Assembly (NCBI RefSeq): GCF_029850875.1
Contig: NZ_JAOVAM010000006.1
Span: 123,013-187,012, forward strand
Reading direction: 5' to 3'
From: Rothia similimucilaginosa
GTDB lineage: Bacteria; Actinomycetota; Actinomycetes; Actinomycetales; Micrococcaceae
DNA length: 64,000 nucleotides
The position numbers and the translations under genes were made by a program. Of the stretch, positions 1 through 9,575 are shown one piece after another (the stretch's first letter is position 1; every line of letters begins with the position of its first letter). Under the pieces are notes generated by a model. That model made no database searches, had not been told where the DNA came from, and saw only the letters and a program-made list of their open reading frames with translations.

Positions 1-819
1 CGCAATAAAGAACAACGAATTCCACTTCACGCCCACCGCAGCGCCGGCACATACACCGGCAGCGAAACGCCACAGACGCAGACCCATACTCGGGCCCCAT
101 GGCGTTGGTGGAAGCACACCGCTATTTTGGCGTGCTGCTTCCGCAATATGGTGCGCCAACACACGCCGTGCCTGAATACGGTCAAGCACCAGACACACAA
201 AAGTCGCCAAAATCCAGAACATCTGGAAAATATCCAGCAGAGCCAGACGAGACTCCACCAGCATCAGACCATCAACAGCAGCCAGTAGCGCCGCAATAGT
301 CGCCACAGTCATCGAACGGAACAGCAACCAGCCAGAATAGGCAATCAACGCCACCGACAGGGTGCCAACCACCGCAGCAGAAACACGCCAACCAAAGGGA
401 TTATTATCACCAAAAATCGCCATGCCCGCAGCAATCATCCACTTACCCAACGGCGGATGCACCACATACTCCGGCGAATCCGTCAACAGACCCGACGGGT
501 GACCGGCAGCGAAGGAAGCGTTAGCCTCCTTTGACCAGCTCAGCTCATAGCCGTAATGCACATACGAATAGGCATCCTTGGCGTAGTAGGTCTCATCAAA
601 AACAATGGCATTCGGATGCGCCAAATTATAAAAACGCAGAATGCCGGCAACCAGCACAATCAATGCAGGCGCCAACCAACCCCAACGCGGGGCACGAATA
701 TAGGCAACAGCGAGCGCATCCAGCAGAGAATCGAGGCTGTAACGACCATGTTCAGACGAAGAACGGGTCGAATCAGCCGGAGCGGCAGATGCGGGAGAAA
801 GTAGCTTAGGTATCTTCAC
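1..819 (-). CDS. pmt: Protein O-mannosyltransferase, N-terminal part (runs off left edge)
   Basis: Membrane GT-C enzyme that moves mannose from polyprenyl-phosphate-mannose to Ser/Thr of exported proteins. Only the first 273 codons are present; the frame is open to base 1. Reading the minus strand from a GTG at 819 gives a short polar N-terminus, a first membrane segment (about residues 45-60), then FDETYYAKDAYSY, which carries the Asp-Glu pair of the first extracytoplasmic loop typical of PMT proteins, and VVHPPLGKW, another PMT signature. Several hydrophobic segments follow. The start is inferred: an ATG five bases upstream is closed at once by a stop. It is divergent from rsmI, an arrangement I recall from other actinobacteria. 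About 200 bases separate the two starts; I see no convincing promoter there. Confidence 0.9.
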   Translation of the reverse strand, partial: MKIPKLLSPASAAPADSTRSSSEHGRYSLDSLLDALAVAYIRAPRWGWLAPALIVLVAGILRFYNLAHPNAIVFDETYYAKDAYSYVHYGYELSWSKEANASFAAGHPSGLLTDSPEYVVHPPLGKWMIAAGMAIFGDNNPFGWRVSAAVVGTLSVALIAYSGWLLFRSMTVATIAALLAAVDGLMLVESRLALLDIFQMFWILATFVCLVLDRIQARRVLAHHIAEAARQNSGVLPPTPWGPSMGLRLWRFAAGVCAGAAVGVKWNSLFFIA

Positions 820-1019
820 CCCATCAATCCTAAAGGGTCAGAAGGTACGATGCACCATTTCAGCACGTGAACGGCATATATGACGCACTCGGACCCCCCC
901 CACTCGCACTAGCTACTTCTATCCTCTACCTCGCCTAGTAAGCCCACCCGGCATCCGACAGAGCGCGGGCGTTACACTTAGTGGGTACACGAAGACCAGA
1001 CACAGACACGAGGCCTGCC

Positions 1020-1967
1020 ATGACTGCATCCGCAGAATACACTGAAGCAACCACCGACCCCTTAGAAACGGTCCAGGGACCCCAGCCTGACATCGCTGAT
1101 ACCGCTGACACCGCCGTCACTTCCGAAGAAGGCGGCGTGCTCATCCTCGGCGGTACCCCCATCGGCAACCTTGCCGATGCCTCCGACCGACTGCGCTCAG
1201 CCCTCGCCACCGCAGACCTCATCGCCGTTGAAGACACCCGTAAGCTACGAACCCTCGCCTCCGGGCTTGGCGTGCGCACGCGCGGCCGCATCATCGTCAA
1301 CCACGACCACAACGAAGCCGAACGCAGCGAAACCATCGTGCAAGCGGTACAGGACGGCCAGCGCGTGCTACTGCTCTCGGATGCGGGCATGCCCACCATC
1401 TCCGACCCCGGTTACGTTGCCGCCGCAGCCGTCGCGGAAGCCGACCTGCCCGTCACCGTGGTGCCCGGTCCCTCCGCGGCGTTGACCGCGCTCGCGCTCT
1501 CCGGTCTGCCCACCGGACGATTCACCTTTGAAGGCTTCCTCGCCCGCAAGGGCTCCGAGCGCACCCGCCGTCTTGCATCGTTGGTGGGGGAGGAGCGTAC
1601 CATGGTCTTCTACGAATCCCCGCACCGCACCGCCGCAACCCTGGCAGACTTCGTGCAGACCTTCGGCGCCGACCGCCGCGGAACGGTCAGCCGTGAGCTA
1701 ACCAAGCTCCACGAAGAAGTCCGACGCGGTACCCTGGCTGAGCTTGCCGAATGGGCCGAACGAGAACGTGTCCGTGGCGAAATCGTTATTATTGTCGAGG
1801 GTGCACAAGCCCCCGAAACCCCCGAAGCGCAGGACGTAGTGCAACTGGTCCTCGACCGTGTGGCGGGCGGCGAGCGGCTCAAGAGCGCCTGCGCCGCGGT
1901 CGCCGCTGAGACCGGCACCTCCAAGCGTGACTTGTACGAGGCGGCACTGGCTGCTCGCTCTGAATAA
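1020..1967 (+). CDS. rsmI: 16S rRNA C1402 ribose 2'-O-methyltransferase RsmI
   Basis: SAM-dependent tetrapyrrole-methylase-fold enzyme that 2'-O-methylates C1402 of 16S rRNA. Family signatures are plain: GTPIGNLADAS near the N-terminus, VEDTRKLRTL, LLSDAGMPTISDPG and FEGFLARKGSERTRRL. The ATG at 1020 is preferred because ACGAGG lies 6 bases upstream. An in-frame GTG at 981 would add 13 residues with no ribosome site. That gives 315 aa, slightly longer than the usual 280-300 because of a variable acidic stretch (about 30 residues) before the catalytic domain. It is first of the co-directional run rsmI, tatD, (GT25 pair), rsmA, ispE. Confidence 0.93.
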   Translation: MTASAEYTEATTDPLETVQGPQPDIADTADTAVTSEEGGVLILGGTPIGNLADASDRLRSALATADLIAVEDTRKLRTLASGLGVRTRGRIIVNHDHNEAERSETIVQAVQDGQRVLLLSDAGMPTISDPGYVAAAAVAEADLPVTVVPGPSAALTALALSGLPTGRFTFEGFLARKGSERTRRLASLVGEERTMVFYESPHRTAATLADFVQTFGADRRGTVSRELTKLHEEVRRGTLAELAEWAERERVRGEIVIIVEGAQAPETPEAQDVVQLVLDRVAGGERLKSACAAVAAETGTSKRDLYEAALAARSE

Positions 1968-2035
1968 CATAGAATCACCGCGCAGCTTTACCCCCCCCCA
2001 GTTTTACCCTGCAGTTTTATCCCGAGGATTTATCA

Positions 2036-3109
2036 ATGTGTCAGAGCCATCCCGGTCCTGAAATCACCCAGGAGTACCTGAACTCCCTCGCTGCCCTGGC
2101 GAACTACACCCTGCCTACCCCCGCGGCACTCCAGGCAACCGCCCTGCCTAACGGCTGGGCGCCTGTCCCCGGTGAAGTACCCGCACCCTATAAGGCGGAA
2201 CTCTACACCGGCATCAGCGACGCCGAAGGAGGAGAAGGAACCCGCCGCCGCTCCACCACCGGCGAGAACGGCCGTAGCCGCAATCTGGTCTTCCCGCCTG
2301 CCCCCGAGCCGCTGCCGTACCCCATCGTGGATAACCACACCCACATGGACCTGCTCGACGGCGAAGTAGAAATCAGCGCCCGCGACGCACTCGACGCCGG
2401 TGAAAAGCTCGGCATTGCCGCCATCGTGCAGGTCGGATGCGATATCCCCTCCTCCCTATACGCGGTCGCCGCCGCGCAGTCTGATGAGCGTGTCCTCGCC
2501 GCTATTGCGATTCACCCCAACACCGCCCCCGAGCTGGCTGCAGCCGGTCAGCTGGATGCGGCGCTCGCCACCCTCGACGAGCTCGCCACCGCTGACCGTG
2601 TGCGCGCTATTGGTGAGACCGGCCTGGACTATTTCCGCACAGGTGAGGAAGGCATGGATGCGCAGCACTACAGCTTCCGTGAGCATATTCGCATTGCGAA
2701 GAAGCACAACCTGGCGCTGCAGATTCATGACCGTGACGCGCACGAGGACGTTGTAGGCATCCTGGATGAAGAGGGTGCGCCGGAACGTACCGTGTTCCAC
2801 TGCTATTCGGGTGGCCCGGAGCTTGCGGCGATCTGCAATGAGCGCGGCTGGTATATGAGCTTTGCCGGCACGGTGACTTTCAAGAATTCGAAGGGTATTC
2901 AGGAGTCGTTGGCGATGGCTCGTCCGGAGCTGATGCTGGCTGAGACTGATGCCCCGTTCTTGACCCCGCATCCGTTCCGTGGTCGCCCGAATGCGTCCTA
3001 CATGACGAACTATACGGTGCGTTTTATGGCGGCTCATCGCGGTGAGGATTTGGAGGCGCTCTGCCGCCGTATTCGTGAGAATTCGGAGCGGGTTTACGGT
3101 CAGTGGTAG
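2036..3109 (+). CDS. TatD-family metal-dependent hydrolase/DNase
   Basis: Amidohydrolase-fold TatD family, associated with 3'-5' exonuclease/DNA repair activity; the physiological substrate here is not known. Metal-site motifs are present in order: DNHTHMDL (HxH), IHPN, GETGLDY with the metal-binding Glu, QIHDRDAHED, FHCYSGG, and ETDAPFLTPHPFRG near the C-terminus. It is about 90 residues longer than the usual 260-270 because of an N-terminal extension ahead of the barrel. The start ATG has GAGGA about 8 bases upstream. It follows rsmI, as in many actinobacterial rsmI-tatD-rsmA-ispE strings; metG and rpf, often in this string, are not seen. Confidence 0.88.
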   Translation: MCQSHPGPEITQEYLNSLAALANYTLPTPAALQATALPNGWAPVPGEVPAPYKAELYTGISDAEGGEGTRRRSTTGENGRSRNLVFPPAPEPLPYPIVDNHTHMDLLDGEVEISARDALDAGEKLGIAAIVQVGCDIPSSLYAVAAAQSDERVLAAIAIHPNTAPELAAAGQLDAALATLDELATADRVRAIGETGLDYFRTGEEGMDAQHYSFREHIRIAKKHNLALQIHDRDAHEDVVGILDEEGAPERTVFHCYSGGPELAAICNERGWYMSFAGTVTFKNSKGIQESLAMARPELMLAETDAPFLTPHPFRGRPNASYMTNYTVRFMAAHRGEDLEALCRRIRENSERVYGQW

Positions 3110-3325
3110 GCGCGTACAGTCTGTAGCGGATAGATATTCTGGGTAGCCTCGCGGTGCGTGCCTGCGTGCTAGACTGTAGCGACTACAAACAACTCACTCA
3201 GATAGCTATACCATGATTTGGTTTGCAGTATTTAGGTGCGTATAGTGCCTCAATAATTGGTGCTGCGAACATCCCGACAAGAGTTTATGTGTAGCACCCC
3301 ATGGCTGGTGTTTTAGGAGGATACT

Positions 3326-4153
3326 ATGGCAAAGATTCTGAAGTATGTTCTGGGCCTGGATGGCGCGAATCGTTTTGAATCGTTCTATTCGGTTGGCGTA
3401 CCCGCGAAGGATTTCGTGCCTTATTCTGCGGTGGATAACCGTGATAATCATGTGACCGATGAAGAATTTGATGTTGAACTTTTTCGCAGCCGCTGGCATC
3501 GTGACCCCACCCCGGCTGAGCGTGGCTGCATGCTTAGCCACGTGAAGATGTGGGAGGACTTCGTCGCATCAGATGCGGACTGGGCTCTGATTGCTGAGGA
3601 CGACGTCCTTATTTCTCCGGATGCTGAGGTGGTGGTGAATGCAATCATCACCAAGTATCCGCAGGTTCAGCTGGTGAACCTGTGCGATGCGTGCTCGTTC
3701 AAGGCGGGCACCATGAACCCGCGTGTGGAGTATATTCGCTTGTCTCTGCTGTCTCCTTTTGTGCATGGTAAGTGCCGTATGGGCAAGCTGTACGGTTCGA
3801 CTCGCCTGGGTTGCACCGGTCTGTACTTGATTTCCCGTTCGGGCGCTGAGCTGCTGCTCAAGCAGTTTGAGAATAAGGCCCCGGGTACCGTAGCTGATGA
3901 TTACAAACTGTACCAGCAGTGGGGTGTGGATGTGCGTTTCGTGCAGCCCGGTCTGTGCGATTGGGAGGGTAGCAGCGTCATTCTGGATTCCGGTAAGAGC
4001 CACCTGGAGATGCTGGCTGAGAATCAGAAGGGTTCGAGCGCCCTGGATCGAGTGCGTATTGCGTTGGCTCCGAAGATGCGTTTGGTGAATGCAAAGAACG
4101 CCCTGGATGCTACTCTTGATGAGGTGAAGCAGCGCCTGGGTAAACCGAAGTAA
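3326..4153 (+). CDS. Glycosyltransferase family 25 protein (copy 1)
   Basis: GT25 enzyme of the lipooligosaccharide galactosyltransferase type; acceptor and sugar are unknown. Signatures are GCMLSHVKMWEDF followed by LIAEDDVLIS, whose acidic cluster is the likely metal/nucleotide-sugar site, and [12 protein letters not shown] in the second half. It has 275 aa, usual for the family, with no signal peptide or membrane segment, so it should be cytoplasmic. A perfect AGGAGG sits 5 bases before the ATG. The gene is a tandem paralogue of 4481-5302, with long matching blocks such as [16 protein letters not shown] and [12 protein letters not shown]. The pair sits between tatD and rsmA. Confidence 0.85.
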   Translation: MAKILKYVLGLDGANRFESFYSVGVPAKDFVPYSAVDNRDNHVTDEEFDVELFRSRWHRDPTPAERGCMLSHVKMWEDFVASDADWALIAEDDVLISPDAEVVVNAIITKYPQVQLVNLCDACSFKAGTMNPRVEYIRLSLLSPFVHGKCRMGKLYGSTRLGCTGLYLISRSGAELLLKQFENKAPGTVADDYKLYQQWGVDVRFVQPGLCDWEGSSVILDSGKSHLEMLAENQKGSSALDRVRIALAPKMRLVNAKNALDATLDEVKQRLGKPK

Positions 4154-4480
4154 GCAAGCTCTATATGAAGTCCCTCTTCGTCACATGTGTGGTGGAGAGA
4201 GATTTTTGACGGGTATTTTCAGATTTTGCGTGTGAGATTGTGCACAAAGTGTGAGACATAACAGGAAACTGTGTACCAGTTGCTGGGACTATCTTAGGCT
4301 GGGTGATAGACTATTTTATACATATCATTCACTCATTGACTAGGCATTATGCCATAATACGCGTGCGCTTTCGGCGTGCCCCGTATATGTTGTTGTCGAG
4401 TCAAGACTTTGGTAACTCATGCAGGGCTCATGTGGTTTCACGCTAAGGCTGTATGGGCGTGCCACAGAAAAGGGAACATC
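4154..4480 (+). other. Intergenic region between the two GT25 genes
   Basis: A 327-base stretch without a credible gene. It is more AT-rich than its flanks and separates the paralogues, so copy 2 probably has its own promoter. An open frame upstream of the second GT25 start (from 4376) lacks a ribosome site and does not resemble the other copy, so it is not counted as coding. A weak promoter candidate is listed separately. Confidence 0.6.
4294..4322 (+). promoter_or_regulatory. Possible promoter for GT25 copy 2
   Basis: TTAGGC (4294-4299), a 17-base spacer and TATACA (4317-4322). The -35 is poor and the -10 fair. It lies about 160 bases before the start at 4481. Pattern match only. Confidence 0.3.
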
Positions 4481-5302
4481 ATGGCAAAAGTCCTAAAATA
4501 CGTCCTTGGCATGGACAATAAGAATCGCTTTGAATCTTTCTATTCGGCGGGTGCGCCTGCCCAAGATTTTGTGCGCTACTCTGCCGTAGATAACCTTGAC
4601 GGCCACGTCACTGATGAAGAATTTGATGTCGAATTTTTTCGATCCCGTTGGCATCGTGACCCGAAGAACGCCGAACGAGGATGTATGCTCAGCCACCTGA
4701 ATATGTGGCGTGATTTTCTGGCAAGCGATGCTGACTGGGCCCTCATTGCTGAGGACGACATTATTATCTCCGCAGATGCTGAGCCCGTAGTGCAGAATAT
4801 TATTGCTAAGTATCCGCATGTCCAGATGGTTGTCCTCTGTGATGCACTCGCGCTCGAAGCGGGTAAGATGAACCCGCGGGTGAAATATCCTCGTATCTCT
4901 TTGCTCTCCCCGTTCGTATACGGTAAATACCGTATGGGAGGGAAATACAGCCTGACCCGCTTGACCGGTACTGGTCTATACCTAATTTCGCGTTCCGGTG
5001 CTGAACTTCTTCTGAAGAATTTTGATAAGGGAATGCCGGGTACTGTGGCTGATGATTACCCCCTGTACGAGGAATGGGGCATGGACGTGCGCTACGTACA
5101 GCCCGGCCTATGCGATTGGGAAGGCTCTAGCCTCATCGAAGACCTTGGCATTCGCCACGTTGAAACGCTGTATAGGGGTCTGCAAGCTAATAACATTATT
5201 GGTCGCTTGCGTGTTTTGCTAGCGCCGAAGGCACGTTTGGCCAACGCTAAGAACGCCTTGCTGTCTACCGTTGAAGATGTGAAGCGTCGCCTGGCACGGT
5301 AA
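4481..5302 (+). CDS. Glycosyltransferase family 25 protein (copy 2)
   Basis: Second GT25 enzyme, 273 aa, closely similar to 3326-4153 over its whole length. It keeps [20 protein letters not shown] and [12 protein letters not shown]. The ATG at 4481 is chosen because its protein start ([12 protein letters not shown]) matches copy 1 (MAKILKYVLGLD) and AGGG lies upstream; the longer reading from 4376 would add unrelated residues. The copies differ mainly near [22 protein letters not shown] and at the C-terminus. This suggests an older duplication that may have diverged in acceptor or sugar. Confidence 0.85.
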   Translation: MAKVLKYVLGMDNKNRFESFYSAGAPAQDFVRYSAVDNLDGHVTDEEFDVEFFRSRWHRDPKNAERGCMLSHLNMWRDFLASDADWALIAEDDIIISADAEPVVQNIIAKYPHVQMVVLCDALALEAGKMNPRVKYPRISLLSPFVYGKYRMGGKYSLTRLTGTGLYLISRSGAELLLKNFDKGMPGTVADDYPLYEEWGMDVRYVQPGLCDWEGSSLIEDLGIRHVETLYRGLQANNIIGRLRVLLAPKARLANAKNALLSTVEDVKRRLAR

Positions 5303-5340
5303 CCTGGAGTGTAGAAACCTACACCTACCGAAGGAACACC

Positions 5341-6213
5341 GTGAACGATCTGCCCCTGCTCGGCCCCGCTGAGATTCGTGAGCTTGCCGAGATGCTGGGT
5401 ATTCGCCCGACGAAGACTCTTGGGCAGAACTTTGTGATTGATCCGAATACGATTCGTCGTATTGTCAGCGCGGCAGAGATTTCACCGGAGGAGACGGTGC
5501 TGGAGGTTGGCCCGGGCCTGGGTTCGTTGACCCTCGGCATCCTGGATGCTGCGAAGGATATGGTTGCGGTTGAGATTGACCCGCCGCTGGCTCAGCAGCT
5601 TCCGCACACGATTGAGAAGTTCTGCCCCGAGAAAGCGGGCGATATTGATGTGGTGCTCATGGATGCTCTGAAGGTCACCGAGCTGCCCCGCACCCCGGAC
5701 GCCCTGGTGGCGAACCTGCCCTATAACGTGGCGGTTCCGGTGCTTCTGCACCTATTTGCGCAGTTCTCGAGCATTCGTCACGCCATGGTGATGGTTCAGG
5801 ACGAGGTCGCCGACCGTCTTTCGGCGACCCCGGGTTCGAAGATCTACGGTGTGCCCTCGGTGAAGGCTAATTGGTATGCCGAGGTGTATAAGGCGGGCGT
5901 GATTGGCAAGAACGTGTTCTGGCCTGCACCAAAGATTAACTCGGGCCTGGTGGGTTTCCGTATGCGCGAGGAGCCTCTCTCCACCGTTGACCGCGACCTG
6001 GTGTTCACGATTGTGGACGCCGCTTTCGCTCAGCGCCGTAAGACTCTGCGCGCTGCGTTGAGCTCCTGGGCGGGCTCGGGTGCGCGTGCGGAGCAGATTT
6101 TAATGGCTGCCGGTATCGCTCCGACGGAGCGCGGTGAGAAGCTGGATATTCACGGTTTTATCCGCATTGCGGAGGCTTCGCTGACTGTCCCGGCTGAGCC
6201 TGTAACGGAGTAG
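5341..6213 (+). CDS. rsmA: 16S rRNA (A1518/A1519) dimethyltransferase RsmA/KsgA
   Basis: Dimethylates two adjacent adenines in the 3' hairpin of 16S rRNA late in 30S assembly. Motifs: [13 protein letters not shown]-binding [12 protein letters not shown], catalytic [11 protein letters not shown], and [14 protein letters not shown] with the C-terminal helical domain. Length (290 aa) is normal. It starts with GTG at 5341 preceded by AAGGAA. It is followed by ispE after about 70 bases, the classic rsmA-ispE pair. Confidence 0.96.
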   Translation: MNDLPLLGPAEIRELAEMLGIRPTKTLGQNFVIDPNTIRRIVSAAEISPEETVLEVGPGLGSLTLGILDAAKDMVAVEIDPPLAQQLPHTIEKFCPEKAGDIDVVLMDALKVTELPRTPDALVANLPYNVAVPVLLHLFAQFSSIRHAMVMVQDEVADRLSATPGSKIYGVPSVKANWYAEVYKAGVIGKNVFWPAPKINSGLVGFRMREEPLSTVDRDLVFTIVDAAFAQRRKTLRAALSSWAGSGARAEQILMAAGIAPTERGEKLDIHGFIRIAEASLTVPAEPVTE

Positions 6214-6281
6214 CTTCTTCCCGCTCTGAATTTTTCACTAACGTTCTCACGCGAGTTCCCGCGCGAAAGGTGTATACGCTG

Positions 6282-7283
6282 ATGAGTACCGCCTCCCAGG
6301 TCGCTATTTCGGTTGATGCTCCAGGTAAGGTCAACCTGTATCTTGCCGTGGGGGATGTTCGTCCGGACGGCTACCACCCGTTGACTACGCTTTTTGCGGC
6401 GGTCTCTTTGATGGAGACCATCACGGTCTCTGAGAGGCAGATACCGGGGCTGAGCTTGAGCATGGATATTGTGCCCGGCTCCCTGGTGGATCAGCAGATG
6501 CAGGCGGGGCAGTTCGACTCTGCCGCTGTGCCGATGGATGAGCGGAATCTCGTGTATCGTGCCGCTGCGCTGATTCTTGCGGAGCACGGTATCGAATCTG
6601 CCCCGGCGCTGCACCTGCATATTGCGAAGGCTGTACCCGTGGCAGGCGGTATGGCAGGCGGCTCAGCGGATGCAGCTGCCGCCCTCATTGCTACAGACCG
6701 CTACCTGCACGCAACCGGCCGCACCGGGGCGCTCCTGACCCAGACAGATTATGAACGTCTTGCCGCGCAACTGGGCGCCGATATTCCCTTTAGCGTGCGT
6801 GCCGCGCTCGGGCAGACCCTCGCACTGGGGCAGGGGACCGGTACCGAGCTGCAGAACGTTGCGGCTCCTCGGAAACCCCTGCATCTGGTGATTGTTGCCG
6901 CGCAGTTTGGCCTCTCAACCCCCAGTGTCTTCAAACAGTTGGACGCCGGCCGCGCCTCGGCGCTGTACCCCGCCTCCGGTGAGCTGCTAGAACCCGCAGA
7001 GCTTCTCGAAGCACTGAACTCTTACGACGGTTCAGAGGCGGCGCTCGCCTCCTTGACACCGCTGCTACATAACGATCTGCAGGCTCCCGCACTTTCGTGC
7101 GCCCCGCAGCTGGAACAGACCCTGAACCTGTGTGATAGCGAGGGCGTGTACGCGTCCCTGGTGTCCGGTTCCGGTCCGACGGTGCTTCTGCTGGTTTCTT
7201 CGCAGGCTCGGGCGGAGGCTCTGGCTGCCTCTCTCCGCGCTGCGGGCAACCATGCTGTAGCTACCGAAGTAACTAGTGCATAG
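6282..7283 (+). CDS. ispE: 4-diphosphocytidyl-2-C-methyl-D-erythritol kinase IspE
   Basis: GHMP kinase of the MEP isoprenoid pathway; phosphorylates CDP-methylerythritol. Shows APGKVNLYLAVG at the N-terminus, the glycine-rich ATP motif PVAGGMAGGSADAAAAL and the C-terminal SGSGPTVLLL. About 333 aa, normal for actinobacteria. The ATG at 6282 gives the usual short N-terminus and has GAAAGG about 11 bases upstream; a GTG at 6270 would overlap that site. The pathway feeds the polyprenyl carrier lipids used by the neighbouring glycan genes, though its position reflects the conserved rsmA-ispE pairing. Confidence 0.95.
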   Translation: MSTASQVAISVDAPGKVNLYLAVGDVRPDGYHPLTTLFAAVSLMETITVSERQIPGLSLSMDIVPGSLVDQQMQAGQFDSAAVPMDERNLVYRAAALILAEHGIESAPALHLHIAKAVPVAGGMAGGSADAAAALIATDRYLHATGRTGALLTQTDYERLAAQLGADIPFSVRAALGQTLALGQGTGTELQNVAAPRKPLHLVIVAAQFGLSTPSVFKQLDAGRASALYPASGELLEPAELLEALNSYDGSEAALASLTPLLHNDLQAPALSCAPQLEQTLNLCDSEGVYASLVSGSGPTVLLLVSSQARAEALAASLRAAGNHAVATEVTSA

Positions 7284-7360
7284 CTTTTTTATCTGTCACA
7301 CTAGATAACGATTTATCACTCACTGACTTCTACCGTTCTCTGATTGAAAGGGAGGATACG

Positions 7361-8554
7361 ATGAAGGTTAAAAATATTGTTGTCGCCCAGGACCGTTTTA
7401 GCCTTCTTGGCGGTATTACGACAGTTAACAGGATTTTGGGTAGGGCTTTCGAAGAAGCAGGGTACAACGTTAGCTACCTGGCTCTCTACGACAATATGGG
7501 AGATAACCCTGACGCAGTCACTCCTGATTTTATTGTTCGATCTGGTTCGCTTGTTTCGAAGACCACTCATAACAATCTGGTGTACAACAACCCCGGCCCC
7601 CTGGGCGCTGTGCTGACTGCCAAAAAGGGATTTACCGCGCTGTGGGACCGTTACAACGCGGTGCGTACCCGTCGTTACCTGCAGTCTTTGGGCGAGGAGA
7701 CTGTCATTTTGACGACGATGACCAGTATCGCCACGTACCTGGTGGATTATGCGCGCTCTGCTCAGAAACAGGGGATTGGCTACCTATACGAGTTCCATAG
7801 TAGCTATGACAGCTCATACCGTCTGGACGCAGAGAAAGAGTTGCGTCAGATTTCCGATACCTTTGATTCTTTCGTTGCGCTTTCTGAAGGTGACGCGCAG
7901 CTTTTCGCCCAGTGGCTGAACCGCCCGGTGGATGCCGTATCGAACCTGAACGCATCGTTGGACCCTGCCGTTGAGCGGAAGGTTCTGGCGTTGGCTGAGC
8001 AGAAGAAACCGGTGGTGCAGTATATCGGCCGCTACTCTGAGGAGAAGGGCCTGATGCGTATCCTAGAGAGCTTTATCGCGTGTGCGACGGAGTTTCCCGA
8101 GTGGATTTTGAAGCTTAACGGTAGCGGTGGTGAAGCGATTGAGCGTCAGCTGAAGGAGCGTATTGCTTCTCTGGATTCTGTGCTGGCTGAGCGTATCGTG
8201 GTGGATGGGCCGTTGAACTCTGAGCAGGTACTTGAGGCGTATGCCGAAGCGTCGTTGACCATTGGTGCTTCAGACTTTGAGGGTGCACCGATGGCACTGC
8301 AGGAGGCGATGCGTGTGGGTACTCCTATGGTGTCGTACCCCTCATGCTGGGTTTTGCGTGATGTGCTTCCCCAGGTGGGTTACTTGGCTCAGGAGCGTAG
8401 CATAGAAGCGCTGACCGAACAGTTGCGTGTTGCGATGGGCGATGATGCGCAACGTAAGGAGAAGTCCGAGCGTTGCCTCCAGAAGGCTCAGGAATACACC
8501 CCGGAGCATATTGTTCGCCGTTGGGAAGAAGTTTTCGCCTCGATTCAGCGCTAG
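7361..8554 (+). CDS. Glycosyltransferase family 4 (GT-B fold)
   Basis: Retaining GT-B glycosyltransferase, 397 aa. The C-terminal half shows QYIGRYSEEKGLMRILE at the Rossmann-domain start and the EX7E-type motif in FEGAPMALQEAMRVG, which binds the nucleotide sugar. The N-terminal domain opens with a glycine-rich LLGGITTVNRIL. There is no membrane segment, so it should be cytoplasmic. Its own GGAGG lies upstream and it ends at a strong palindromic terminator shared with the convergent gene. It opens a three-gene glycan insertion between ispE and the ABC-F gene. Donor and acceptor cannot be told. Confidence 0.85.
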   Translation: MKVKNIVVAQDRFSLLGGITTVNRILGRAFEEAGYNVSYLALYDNMGDNPDAVTPDFIVRSGSLVSKTTHNNLVYNNPGPLGAVLTAKKGFTALWDRYNAVRTRRYLQSLGEETVILTTMTSIATYLVDYARSAQKQGIGYLYEFHSSYDSSYRLDAEKELRQISDTFDSFVALSEGDAQLFAQWLNRPVDAVSNLNASLDPAVERKVLALAEQKKPVVQYIGRYSEEKGLMRILESFIACATEFPEWILKLNGSGGEAIERQLKERIASLDSVLAERIVVDGPLNSEQVLEAYAEASLTIGASDFEGAPMALQEAMRVGTPMVSYPSCWVLRDVLPQVGYLAQERSIEALTEQLRVAMGDDAQRKEKSERCLQKAQEYTPEHIVRRWEEVFASIQR

Positions 8555-8586
8555 TCTAGGGCGCGAATATAAACCTGAATATAAGA

Positions 8587-8620
8587 GAATGCCGGTTCTA
8601 GATATCTAGAACCGGCATTC
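8587..8620. terminator. Bidirectional rho-independent terminator (perfect 34-base palindrome)
   Basis: Arms 8587-8603 and 8604-8620 are exact reverse complements, with T-rich sequence on both outer sides. It lies between two convergent glycosyltransferase genes and can stop transcription from both. Confidence 0.85.
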
Positions 8621-8632
8621 TTCTATGCGCGC

Positions 8633-9574
8633 TTAGGGGTTGTTCATGAGCTGACGTTCGTGAACCGCACGGAAACGGTACTGGAACATTCCTTCAAGAG
8701 CACCCAGGTTCGCACCGGCTTCTCGCGCACCCACCAGGCGAGTGGCGGGGGAGAGTAGAAGTGGCAGGGACTTCGCCAGGGCTATGACCGAGTACTTGAT
8801 GCTGGGGCCGTTCATACCCTGATCTTTGAAACGCATCCACAGGAGTATGCGGTAGTGCTGGTAGTTGCGCTGCTGACGGAAGATTTTCTTCGGGGTGGAG
8901 CGGAGACGGTAGCGCACCAGCGAGGCGTAGGTCTTGTAGAAGGGGATACCAGTTTGGCTGACTCGCCAGGAGAAGTCGGTCTCTTCGGAACCCGCGATGT
9001 AGCTGCAGTCCATGCCGCCGATACGTAGGTATACATCGCGGGGAACGGAGAAGTTGCAGCCGGTAATTGAGGGCAGGAAACCCGCGAAGGGAGGGATCTC
9101 CGCTTCGGTCTCTACCAGGGAGGGATTCGCTAGGACCTTCTCGTCCGAGTCGAGCGGAACACCGTAGGCCTTGAGCACCTCGACGGGGTTGTCGTTGTGC
9201 AGGTTGGCGCCCGAAACAAGTGCCGGACCGTGCTCATCCTGGACCGCCAAGTGACCGTCCAGCCATCCGGTTTCTACATAGTCGTCGGAGTCGCAGAAGA
9301 CGAGAATCTTGCCGCGTGCCTCACATGCGCCGACATTACGGGCGTTGGCGGGGCCCTTAATATTGCTGGAATCCACCCATCGGAGGGGATAGGGGGCGTC
9401 GAAGGCTTCGATCAGGGCGATGGTGTTATCGGTACTGCCGTTATCGCTGACGACCACCTCAAAAGAGCGGGTGGTGGTTTGCTTAGCTAGAGCCTCCAGC
9501 TGCGTTGTGATGAAGCGGGCTGCGTTGTATGCGGGGATGACGACGGATGCCTCGTACTCGTACTTTTCGCTCAT
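8633..9574 (-). CDS. Glycosyltransferase family 2 (GT-A fold)
   Basis: Inverting GT-A glycosyltransferase, 313 aa. ASVVIPAYNAARF at the N-terminus, VSDNGSTDNT, and the DxD-containing LVFCDSDDYVETGW mark the nucleotide-sugar site; SEETDFSWR is the typical late motif with the likely catalytic acidic residue. The ATG at 9574 is chosen because GGTGA precedes it and the upstream acyltransferase stops two bases before, implying translational coupling. An in-frame upstream start would extend into that gene. Sugar specificity is unknown. Confidence 0.87.
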   Translation of the reverse strand: MSEKYEYEASVVIPAYNAARFITTQLEALAKQTTTRSFEVVVSDNGSTDNTIALIEAFDAPYPLRWVDSSNIKGPANARNVGACEARGKILVFCDSDDYVETGWLDGHLAVQDEHGPALVSGANLHNDNPVEVLKAYGVPLDSDEKVLANPSLVETEAEIPPFAGFLPSITGCNFSVPRDVYLRIGGMDCSYIAGSEETDFSWRVSQTGIPFYKTYASLVRYRLRSTPKKIFRQQRNYQHYRILLWMRFKDQGMNGPSIKYSVIALAKSLPLLLSPATRLVGAREAGANLGALEGMFQYRFRAVHERQLMNNP

Positions 9575-9575
9575 A

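Noticed and set aside
4336..4359. TTGACT followed by CATAAT as a promoter
   Set aside because: Spacing is only about 11 bases, too short for a sigma-A promoter.
4376..4480. 35-residue N-terminal extension of GT25 copy 2
   Set aside because: Not present in copy 1, no ribosome site; ATG 4481 matches the copy 1 start.
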